NCBI GenBank assembly: GCA_024500155.1
Contig: CM044868.1
Span: forward strand, 38,202,165-38,266,164
DNA length: 64,000 bases
From: Chenopodium formosanum
Taxonomy: Eukaryota > Streptophyta > Magnoliopsida > Caryophyllales > Amaranthaceae
Reading direction: 5' to 3'
The notes beneath the pieces are model-generated. The model had not been told where the DNA came from. It saw nothing but the letters and a program-made list of their open reading frames with translations, and ran no database searches. This document shows positions 33,355 through 43,067 of the stretch, in pieces (positions within the stretch are counted from its first letter, which is position 1; each line of letters starts with the position of its first letter). The position numbers and the translations under genes are program-made.

Positions 33355-34186
33355 ACTCTATTATGGTTGTTGTGGATAGGTTCTCTAAGATGGCTCATTT
33401 TGTTCCTTGTCACAAAGTGGATGATGCTATGAAAGTGGCGGAATTATACTTCAAAGTGATTGTTAGATTGCATGGAATTCCAAAAACTATTGTGAGTGAT
33501 CGAGATACAAAGTTCATGAGTTTCTTTTGGAAGTCTCTATGGAAGCTTGTGGGAACTAAATTGCTCTTTAGTACATCGTACCATCCACAAACTGATGGAC
33601 AAACCGAGGTTACTAATCGTACTCTTGGTGCGCTTTTGCGTGGGTTAGTGAGTAAGACACAAAAGGATTGGGACATCAAGTTAGCTCATGCGGAGTTTGC
33701 TTATAATAGATCACCTACATATGCTACCAAACATAGTCCTTTTGAGGTAGTCTATGGAGTCAATCCGAAACTTCCAATTGATCTTGTTCCATTGCCTAAG
33801 GGTGAATTAATTCACAAAGATGTCGAGTCTAAGTTGAAGAGTATGCTGAAATTACATGCTCAAGTTCGAACAAGAATAGAGAAAGTAAATGACATGTACA
33901 AAGCTAGAGCAAACAAACATAGAAAGCAACAAGGTTACAATGTTGGAGACTTGGTATGGTTACATTTGAGAAAGGAAAGATTTCCAGGAAAACGCAAGAA
34001 TAAGTTGATGCCTAGAAGTGAAGGTCCTTTCAAGATTGTTGAGAAGATCAATGACAATGCTTATAAGTTAGAACTTCTGGGAGAATATGGAGTTAGTGCT
34101 ACATTCAATGTTGGCGATTTGGCTAAGTATATTCCTGATGAAGAACTTTGAGATTTGAGGACAAATTCTTTCGAAGAAGAGGAGGA
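33355..34186 (+). pseudogene. Element A integrase core and C-terminus
   Basis: Carries the remaining DDE residues: SDRDTKFMSFFW (second Asp) and QTDGQTEVTNRTLG (Glu). The C-terminal domain (YNVGDLVWLHLRKERFPGKRK, TFNVGDLAKYIPDEEL) follows. A TGA replaces CGA after DEEL at 34149-34151. The purine tract GAAGAAGAGGAGGA abuts the 3' LTR. Confidence 0.88.
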
Positions 34187-34232
34187 TGATGCAAGTCTAA
34201 GCATGGAGAACTTCGAAGATTTGCTTATCATG
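34187..34232 (+). repeat. 3' LTR of element A, first 46 bp
   Basis: TGATGCAAGTCTAAGC... up to TCATG at 34228-34232, where element D is inserted. The LTR resumes at 45455. Confidence 0.9.
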
Positions 34233-34726
34233 TGTTTTGGGTGTTTTTTGTCCCTTGGGAGAGTTACAACACGAAAACTGATCCGCAGTGAGCTGTACCT
34301 GCAAAACCAACGGAGACACCTGTTGGGTGGTGCTCCGCCTCCGACGCACATGTTAGTAACTTGAAACGGGATAAAGAGAACGGAAATTTAGGTGGGTATC
34401 TGCTCGGATTCCAAGCTCAGGTGTTTCTCTGGTGTCAGAGAATACAGTTGCAATAATTGGTCAAAAAACCGTTCCCTCAAAAGGAGGAACATCCCCCTAT
34501 TTATAGGGTCATTGGGAATTGCCCCTGATTAGGTCACTGTACCCTAATCATTGGTGGGTTGCGCCGTATTCCGGCTTTCTCGGGATTTGGGCCTGAGACC
34601 GCCTTTTCCCTTCTATCTCTGGAATGACACGTGTCAAACAGGGGTTGGTCCATTTTTGACCAATCTGAGGCTGACACGTGTCACCCTCTGATTGGACCAC
34701 GTGGCAGGGTAAAAATACCCTAAACA
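34233..34726 (-). repeat. 3' LTR of element D (left end)
   Basis: 494 bp. Contains, on the minus strand, a TATA-like box (CTATAAATAGG, about 34495-34505). At the U3 outer edge it has three G-box palindromes: ACACGTGT at 34627 and 34674, CCACGTGG at 34697. ATTGG/CCAAT elements lie between. Confidence 0.92.
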
Positions 34727-34740
34727 TTTGCCCCTCACAG
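34727..34740 (-). other. Polypurine tract of element D
   Basis: On the minus strand CTGTGAGGGGCAAA abuts the 3' LTR, the expected position of the plus-strand primer. The same tract stands beside the D2 LTR at 47294-47307. Confidence 0.8.
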
Positions 34741-35097
34741 ATGTGACGTGGCATGCCACGTGGCATCTGTGACACATGCCACTCTTCGGTTGGCGGTAAT
34801 TTTACAGTTACAGAGTAACCGTTCACCTTCCAGGTAAATTACGGAAATGCCCCCGTATTTACCCCATATATATAGCCGTTTTACCCTCATAATTTTGTAC
34901 GTTTACAAAAATTTTCTAGAGAGGAAAACTTTGAGAGAGCAGAAGCCATCCGTTTGAGTCAGGCGCAAGCAAGAAACTTTTGTTCTTACGCAACCCAGCC
35001 GGACCCGCCCTCCTTCAGATACCAATTAAAAAGGTACCGTCTCTGTCTTTCTCAGCTCTTTTCTTTTTTCACCGCCTGTACATATTTCTTGCAATAA
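34741..35097 (+). promoter_or_regulatory. Putative promoter and leader of the antisense gene
   Basis: A TATA box (TATATATA, 34867-34874) stands about 230 bp before the first ATG, on the plus strand, opposite to gag-pol. Just left of it are further ACGTG elements (GTGGCATGCCACGTGG, about 34748-34763) and the U3 G-box cluster. D2 has a similar layout, with TATAAAT at about 47421 and ACGTG boxes before it. Function inferred from arrangement. Confidence 0.6.
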
Positions 35098-37833
35098 ATG
35101 GATGCATCACCAACACACACGGCACAGCCTAGGTTAGAGTCCAGCCGGTCACCGGGGACGGCTGAGTCTAGGACTGGGAGTGCCGGCTCGGGGTGTTGGG
35201 ACCACCCTTTGCCATGGATTCCGACTAGTTATGTGTCTGTGCAGGACACCATGGCTCGGACAATGCAGACAGCCACTGATCCAAATTACCGAGGCGAAGG
35301 CTCAGGCGGGCAAACGCCTGAGGGAGTCACGTCTGATCAGGGAGATCAGACGACTCTGGAGAGATCCCCTCCGCGCGCCCCTTCGACCCCCGCTGACTCT
35401 TTCCTAGAGGAGTGTGACCAAGGCGGCGACGATGCCGCCTCTGCCCCCATGGACCAAAGCGAGGGGGAGACGGAGAGTGACAGCTCCGCCTCTACCTCCG
35501 AGAGCAGCGATGACTTGCCCCCTCTTCCGGATAGCGAGGAGGAAGAATGGAAAAAGTGGAGTGAGAAGGACGATCCCTTCAGCATCCACGTCTCCTCCAA
35601 GGACCGGATCCAGATGGGAGAGAACTTAGAGAATTTTAAGAAAATGCACACGCTAGGAGACGGGTATAAGATCCGGGTGCCGCCTGAACTTGGCACCATC
35701 GCCTGGGGGGATGATCAACAGAACGCCAACAGTTATTTTGGCTGTTACGAGGCGGCGTTCAAAGCCGGCCTTCGCTTCCCCCTTCACCAGGCGGTGAGGG
35801 CTATTTTGAGGGGCTACGGCCTGGGGCTCTGGCAACTTACCCCCAACTCCTGGACCAACATTCTGGGGTATGTTGCCGCCTGTGAGTTCCAAGGGCTTAA
35901 CCCCGGCTGGGAGGCTTTTGCAAGCATGCATTACCTCAGCAGGAGCCCAGGCGGCTGGAGGGCGTGGTACACTCTAACCACGCAGCCGCAATATATGATG
36001 ACCTTGGACAAGGTCTCCAAGTTCGATGGCTGGAAACACAGGTTCTACCTGATGTCGGCCCCAACCAGGAAGTGCGCTCTTCCCTGGATCCCAGAAGAGG
36101 ACTTTGACAAGATTATTGAGGCAGACTTTTTTGGCCTCACAGACGCAACCTTGTCAACCGGGGAGTCAATAAAAGTCCCCAAGAACTGGATCCCCAAGAG
36201 CGCCTGGTTCAGGGACGAGTGTTTCCTAGCCGCCTGCGGACTAGGGCATATGTTTTCCAAACGTATGCGCCTGAGTTTATATCCTTCTGTAGTATTTTTC
36301 TATCAAAATTGTTTTATGATATTAACCAACTTCTTTTTGCAGAGGAAGCATTAAGCATGTTGCAGACGGAGAAAACCCCAAAGCGATCCTCTGCTGTCAT
36401 CCGCAAGGCGCTTGCGGAGAAGGCCGCGGCTGAGGTCAAAGCCAAGGTATTGAGCGCCTGACCCTTTCTTAAGCTCATTTTATAAACTGTCTTGCCCGGA
36501 TACTAACCTTATTTATTTTCACAGGGGGGAGAAGTTGGGAAATCGTTTGAGAAGAATCTCAAACGGGTTAGGGAGGAAGCCCCAGCCGTTCTCAATAAGC
36601 TAAAAAAGTCTGCCTCTGCATCAACTCCTGGCGCCTCAGCCGGGACAAAGACGATGCGAATAGGGGGACGGCTCGAGAAAATAGGAGGCAGCCTGTGCCT
36701 TGACCTTGCCGACCCCTCAGCAGCCGCGGGGTTCACCACGCCTGCAAGCGTTTCCCGCTTGGCCGGCTCTGAAGGTAAGAATCCTTTTGAATCCCCGCCT
36801 GAGCTGGGGTGGCCTTTACGGGTGAAATCCCACTCCCAACAGACATCATCCTCAGACAGCCGGATACAAATAGGTGCCGCCTTAGTTTCGCACTCATCAC
36901 CTATTGATTGTGGTGCAGATCAAACACAATCTCCCCGCTGGCCAGACGTCCAGAAGCACGCCAAAGCCATGCTGGACGCCGTCCGGAAGAAGGATAAGGA
37001 CAATATCCCTGGGATAGAGACGTTCAACCTTGAACGCATTCTATCCCTTTTGGCCGAGGTGAGAAACCTGTCAATTCCGTGTTATTTTTTTTTCAAGTAA
37101 TTTCTCCGCCCATAATTCTTATACCGCCTGCTTTTTGCAGGCCATGCTGCGGGTGGACGGGCTCAAACGTCCTTATTCCCGCAAACGGGAAGAGGTAAAA
37201 AGGGCCAAGAAGTCTTCCATAGACGCTGATAATATTGCTTTACACTCAACTATCGTAAATGAACTTGAAACTAAAGCAATAATTATGACACAGGCGTCTA
37301 AAATCCAGCAGCTGGAGCTAGATCTGAAGGCGGCCGACCAGCGGGTGACGGATGCTGAGACGGCCAAGAAGGGGGCGGAGGAGGCCCAAAAGAAGGCAGA
37401 CGAGAGCGCCAAGCAGGCTGATGAGGCGCTCAAGAAGGCCCAAGCGGACCTTGGTAAACTGAAAACCAAGGTTGAGAGGCTGGAGAAGGATGCTGCTCAG
37501 GCTCAGAAAAACTTTGCAGCAACCCTGGAGGCGGAGCAAAACCGCCTCGTTGCTGAAAGCGATGCTGACAACGACGCCCGTATGAAGATTGCTTGGGCTG
37601 CCTTGTACCCAGAAGCTGATTATAGCATCTGGGCAATGGCACACAGCTATGCTGAGTACGTGGTGTATTTGAGAGAGCAAGGCATGCCAGAGCCTGCCTC
37701 CTTTGAAGCCTGGCTCAGCAATAATGAGCCGTCCGCGCCTGAGCTTCCTAGTCCTGGTGAAGCGCAGGAAATTCCCTCAGACGATGAGGAGAAGGGGGAG
37801 GACCAGGAGGCTCCGTCTGCAGGCCAGAAGTGA
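35098..37833 (+). CDS. Five-exon antisense gene of element D (783 codons)
   Basis: Exons 35098-36262, 36343-36446, 36525-36774, 36919-37058 and 37141-37833. All introns are GT...AG (80, 78, 144 and 82 bp), and the joined frame is open for 783 residues. Domains: Ser/Glu-rich acidic N-terminus (to about 160); a globular region about 195-335 (FGCYEAAFKAGLRFPLHQ, LTPNSWTNILGYVAACEFQGLNP, GWRAWYTLTTQPQYMM) resembling the plant family called putative gypsy-type transposon protein; a Lys/Ala-rich linker; a long Ala/Lys/Glu coiled coil (about 580-705); an acidic tail. A second ATG at 35251 in good context could be the true start (732 residues). The function is unknown. It is convergent with pol. Confidence 0.8.
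36263..36342 (+). other. Intron 1 of the antisense gene
   Basis: Donor GTATGC, acceptor TTTTTGCAG. It interrupts after FSK in phase 1. D2 has an intron at the same place (48876-48970). Confidence 0.75.
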
Positions 37834-39096
37834 CTCTTCAGCGGCAGTATGCCAATTTATCATTTCTTTTAATTCTTTTTATTCAGCGGCTATATGCCAA
37901 AACTTGATTTTTCCGGCCTGCGTGCCGAGTATCCCTGTATTTACCGGCTGTGGAGCCGTGTTAATTAACAATTTTTCTCCCGGACGGGGTCCGGTTAACA
38001 TTTGATCCATTACAACCGTTTGGTTGGATGGACTTTAATGAATTGCACCGACTAAGTCGGTTTTGATTATTTTGCATTTGAATTTTTAATTTTTGCCTAT
38101 CTTATTAAAAGCATGCGGCGATTTCTTGCCTAACTAATCAGTAGTCTGGCTGTCTTTGCCCCTGGACGGCTGTGTGATTGGTTTGAGCTGGAGCTGGTTG
38201 ATTGACTTGAAAACGTCTGATGCTGCAAAGAGCATGATATGTTTGTAAGTCAATCAATCACAATAGTGATTGCCCCAAACCAAGTGCACAGCCGTGCATC
38301 ACAGGCGTTCAGTCACTACCCAGACGGTTTTTTGCCCGTCTTGGTAGAGATTTCATAGCCATTGAACTCTTGCCCCAATTGGGGTGAGGTGCATTTTTTT
38401 TTTTTTTTTAAAGTAAATAACCAAGCGAGAACTTCAGCTGATTACCGACTGATGCATATGGGCATCCGGTATTTAGGAAATTCGTCTTTCGCAAGTTATT
38501 TAGCCAGACGGCTATGTGTTGACCAATTTGGTCGTTCAATTTTTGCCGTCTGTATGGATACATAGAACCGACAGATAATCCGTTCTCTGCGACGATTGCA
38601 CCCGGAGGGGTGTCGCCGGACGCCTTTGTCCATGTTGGGACAGGCGATTTTTATAAAAATAGCAACCATCCGCCCATTTTAGCCTCTGGTCCTTTTTAAG
38701 ACCGGTTGTGTAGCCACTAAACGTTTTTGTGCTTAGTTTCTTAATCAGTGTTGAATTTACACTAAGTATCAAACTTAGTTTGGTAAATGGAGAATCCGTC
38801 TGAGTATTACCCAGGCGGATAGAATCATACTAAGTATCAAACTTAGTTAGGTAAATGGAGAATCCGTCTGAGTATTGCCCAGGCGGATAGTCGAGCAATT
38901 GAATAAACAGAATCAAACTTAAATAAACAAGTGATCCGAGTATTACCCAGGCGGATAGAATCATACTAAGTATCGAACTTAGATAGATAAATGGGGAATC
39001 CGCCTGGATATTACCCGGATGAATAATCAAATGATAATTTTGCAAGCAAAGTCTGAATCTGCATTAACTGACACTGTTTACAAAAAGTTTACATTC
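37834..39096. other. Noncoding stretch between pol and antisense gene
   Basis: Lies between the stop of the antisense gene (37833, plus) and the original end of pol (39097, minus). It holds a T-run at about 38395-38411, a 68-bp tandem array (38761-39032) and otherwise unique sequence with no coding signal. It should contain the 3' ends of two converging transcripts. Confidence 0.7.
38761..39032. repeat. Four tandem 68-bp repeats
   Basis: Units start at 38761, 38829, 38897 (degenerate) and 38965, each beginning ACTAAGTATCAAACTTAG or a variant and ending with CCAGGCGGATAGAATCAT. Each unit contains an inverted CTAAGT...ACTTAG and the element's recurring CCGTCTGAG/CAGGCGG motif. Confidence 0.85.
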
Positions 39097-42000
39097 TCAG
39101 AAGTAGTACTTTTTTAGATTGTCTACATTCCAAGTTCTAGGCAGGCGCCTTCCGTCTGGAGTTTCCAGGCGGTAGGTGCCGTCCCTTACTTCCTCCTAGA
39201 TCCGGTAGGGGCCTTCCCAATTTGGGGTTAGCTTTCCCAACTCATTTGCCCTACCGGTTGCTTCCATTTTTCGTAACACTAAGTCGTCAACCCTCAAGGG
39301 ACGCTTGTGTACTTTTTTGTTGTAGGCTCTCGTCATTCTCAGACGGTAAATCTCATGACGCAAGGCGGCATTGCCCCTGCGTTCTGGGAGTGAATCCAAT
39401 GCCAGGCGCATTGCTTCCCAGTTTGCCTCTTCATCATACAGCATGACTCTGAGAGTCGGCTCGTAATGCTCGATGGGCAAGACGGCTTCAGCACCGTAAA
39501 CCATGAGAAATGGGGTTTCCCCGGTTGCCCCTTTTGCTGTTGTCCGGATGGCCCACAGGACATGGATTAACTCTTCTGCCCATAAACCACCGGCTCTTTC
39601 TATTTTCTTTTTAATGCCGTCTGAGATGATTTTGTTGAAAGCTTCAACTTGGCCGTTTGTTTGGGGCCGGCCAACAGATGCAAAATAGCTTGAGACCCCC
39701 TGATCTCCCAACCAAGTTTTTAACTGAGGCGTCTCAAACTGAGGACCATTATCAAAAACCATAGACATGGGTACCCCATACCGGGTGATGATGTTCTTCC
39801 AGATGAAGGAAATTACGTCTGAGGTCTTGATATTTTTAACCGCCTCAGCCTCAACCCACTTGGTGAAGTAATCCACAGCCACTAAGATATAGCGCTTTCC
39901 ACCTGGAGCAGGCGTGTAAGGACCTAGAATGTCCATGCCCCATTTTGCAAACGGGATTGGGCTGTGAATGGCCGTCAGATCAGTAGCCGGACGGTGAATG
40001 AGTTTGCCATATTTTTGGCACTTGTCACATTTCTTCACCAACTCCTTGGCGTCCGCCTCAAGAGTGGGCCAAAAGTAATGTCGTCTGGCTCTGACGGCTA
40101 GGGACCTGCCGCCTATGTGCGAGGCGCAGAACCCCGAGTGCAAGTCTTCGAGAACTTCTTTCCCCTTTTCTGGGGTGACACACTTCAATAAAGGCTTCAG
40201 AAAGCCCGCCTTGAACAGTTCTCCATTTTTCAACTCGAATCTTGCAGCTCGCTTTTTCAGGACGGCTGCTTCCCGTGGCGAATCAGGAAGTGTACCGTCT
40301 GAGAGATAGGCCCGTATGTCATCCATCCAGGTAGAGCTTCGGTCCAGAATTCCAACGGGATCCTCATAGATGCTTCTTTTCTCAAGAACTTCCCAGAAGA
40401 CAGACCGAGGCGTATCATGGCAGGCGGAAGATGCCAGTTTTGACAATGCATCCGCCTGGTTGTTCTCCGACCTAGGCACCTGATTCAGCCGGAATTCCTC
40501 AAGCGCCTTGGTCTCTTCTTTGACTTCCTGAAGATATTTAACCATAGCTGGATGGGTAGCCTCGTAGCTTCCCTCATACTGGCTAACAACCAATTGAGAA
40601 TCAGAGTAGGCGTCAATTTTCATGGCCCCTGCCGCCTTACACATGCGAATGCCGGCTAGCAGGGCTTCATATTCCGCCTCATTGTTAGAGGCCTGAAATT
40701 TGAAGCGTAGTGCATACTCAAATCTGTCTCCTTCAGGAGACTCATAAATTACACCTGCACCACATCCGTTCTTTGTAGAGCTCCCGTCTACGTACACTTT
40801 CCAAACCTGATCAAGATTATCCGGAGCCACCGGACGAGTCATTTCCACAATGAAGTCGGCAAACGCCTGACCCTTCACTGCCTTTCTTGGTTCGTAAGTG
40901 ATTTCAAGGCTCTGCATTTCAATAGCCCATTTCAACATTCTCCCGGATGAGTCCAAGGTAGACATTGGCCGCTTGAGTGGCTGGTCCGTGTAAATCACCA
41001 CCGGATGCGCCAAAAAGTAAGGCTTCAATTTTTTGAATGCCATATACAAAGCGAGGCCAAATTTTTCAACCATGGGGTACCGGAGTTCAGCATTTTTAAG
41101 AACATGGCTAATGAAGTAAACCTGGAACTGAATGCCGTCTCGCTCAGCAAGGAGAACGGCGCTGAGGGCATGGTCTGAGACGGCTAAGTACATGTACAAC
41201 GTCTCCCTAGGCAAAGGACTGACCAACCTAGGCAGAGAATGTAAATGCTCTTTCAACCTCTAGAACGCCGCCTCAGCATCATCCCCCCATTCAAATCTAG
41301 TCTTCTTCCTGATTGCTTGGAAGAAGTAGAGGCATTTGTCACCTGACCGGCTGAGGAACCTCCCCAGGGCGGCCAGACAACCGGTGAGTCTCTGAACTTC
41401 CTTAACAGAGCGGGGTGACTTCATGTCAATCACCGCCTGTATCTTTTCGGGGTTAGCCTCTATCCCCCTTTGATCAATCAGGAACCCGAGAAACTTCCCA
41501 GACTCAACACCAAAGACGCATTTCTTAGGATTTAACATAACCTTATGCCGCCTGAGGGTGGTGAATGTTTCTCGGAGATCAGCAAGGTGATCCGTCTGTA
41601 GCTTGGATTTGACTATCATGTCATCAATGTACGCCTCCACATTCCTCCCAATCTGATTAATGAAGACCGTATTAATCATCCGTTGGAAAGTGGCAGGCGC
41701 ATTTTTCAAGCCAAACGGCATCACAATATAACAGAATAGCCCCTGATCAGTGACGAAGGCCGTCTTCTCTTGGTCTTTCTTCCACAGGGGTATCTGATGG
41801 AAGCCGGAGTAGGCATCCATAAAGCTCATCAAGGCGTGACCGGCTGTAGAGTCGACCAGACTGTCGATCTTTGGAAGCGGATAACTGTCCTTTGGACACG
41901 CCTTGTTGAGGTCTGTGTAATCAACACACATGCGCCAGGTCCCATTCGGTTTTTTAACAAGGACCACATTGGCCACCCAGTCGGGGAAATTATAAGGCCG

Positions 42001-42342
42001 AATGAACCTGGCGTCTAGCAGCTTTTTGACTTCGGCAGCTGCCGCCTGACTTCTTTCCTCCCCATGATTTCTTTTCTTTTGCCGGATGGGCTTCTTTTTG
42101 GGGTCAACGACGAGTTTGTGGACAGCAAGATCCGGGCTGACGCCTGGCATCTCTTCCACTTCAAAGGCAAAAATGTCTTTGAATTCTTTCAGCAAAAGGT
42201 GCAAGCTTGCACCCAAGGTAGCATGAGCAACCGTCCCCACCTTAACAGTGCGTTCTGGACGGCTGTCGTCCAGTACAAGGTCAATACTTTCGCCAGCCGG
42301 TTGGGGACGTAGCTCATCTGACCGTTCACCGGTCAGTGATTG
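39097..42342 (-). pseudogene. Element D pol: RT, two RNase H domains, integrase
   Basis: One frame from after PR to TGA 39097-39099. RT: FPDWVANVVLVKKPNGTWRMCVDY, YSGFHQI, catalytic AYIDDMIVKS. First RNase H: YFISHVLKNAELRYP. Second, archaeal-type RNase H: WKVYVDGSSTKNGCGAGV, NNEAEYEALLAG, YSDSQLVV. Integrase: zinc domain ending CDKCQKYG, then MDILGPYTP, VFDNGPQFE, QTNGQVEAFNK (D, D, E). In-frame TAGs at 42343-42345 (before RT), 41260-41262 (between RT and RNase H) and 39196-39198 (near the C-terminus). The last two fit CAG-to-TAG. Otherwise continuous. Confidence 0.92.
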
Positions 42343-43008
42343 CTATTTTTTCTCTTTTTTCACCTCCACCAGCAGCGGAGCCTTTCTTTTCTTTCCGGCT
42401 GCTGATGGGGCAGGAGCTGGGTCGGCATCCTTGACGTTGTCAAGGTCTATTGGTTCCTGACCGCCTGGGGCCACAGTATCTCGGACGGCTGAGAGATAAC
42501 ATTCTCGGGCCGTCTTCTGATCCCCATTCAAGGAACCAACAGAGCCGTCATCCCTTTCATACTTGATGAGCATGAGGGAAGGGATGATTACCGCCTTGGC
42601 TACGTTGAGGGTTAGCCTGCCAAGAATGATGTTATAGGCGGTCAACTCCTCAATGACCAAGAATCTGACGACAATATGTCGTCCCTGGCCTTTCTCCCCC
42701 AGCCGGATGGGTAAATCAATTCTTCCGGCTGGGTAGACCATCCCACCCCCAAAACCAACCAAGGGGTGGGTGACCGGGTGCATGCTGCTGATATTGTATT
42801 TCAGCTTTTGCAAGCACCGGAGGCTGATGATGTCTGATGAGCTGCCGGTGTCAATAAGGATCCGTCCAACCAGCTGATTGGCAACCTTACATTCAATGAC
42901 CACCGGGTCATCATGCGGGCGGCGAACGCTGCCCCTATCCTTCTCCGTGATCAAGACGTCTGGGAAGGAGGAGCTGGCTTCCGCCTGCTCATCATCATCC
43001 TTGTCCAT
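42343..43008 (-). pseudogene. Element D protease region
   Basis: Contains the aspartic protease GRILIDTGSSSDIISLRC and the flap-side AYNIILGRLTLN. It ends in KKEKK at a TAG that separates it from RT in the same frame. Upstream it is joined to gag through a frame change near 43070 and an extra TGA before KMDKDDDEQ. Confidence 0.88.
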
Positions 43009-43067
43009 CTTTCAAAGATGGCTCTTGGTGCCCCGGATGGTAGGGCCACCACATGAGAACCCGCCTG

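Noticed and set aside
36045..36260. Minus-strand frames overlapping the antisense gene
   Set aside because: They are on the complementary strand of strong exons and show no domain; the GC-rich exon composition explains them.
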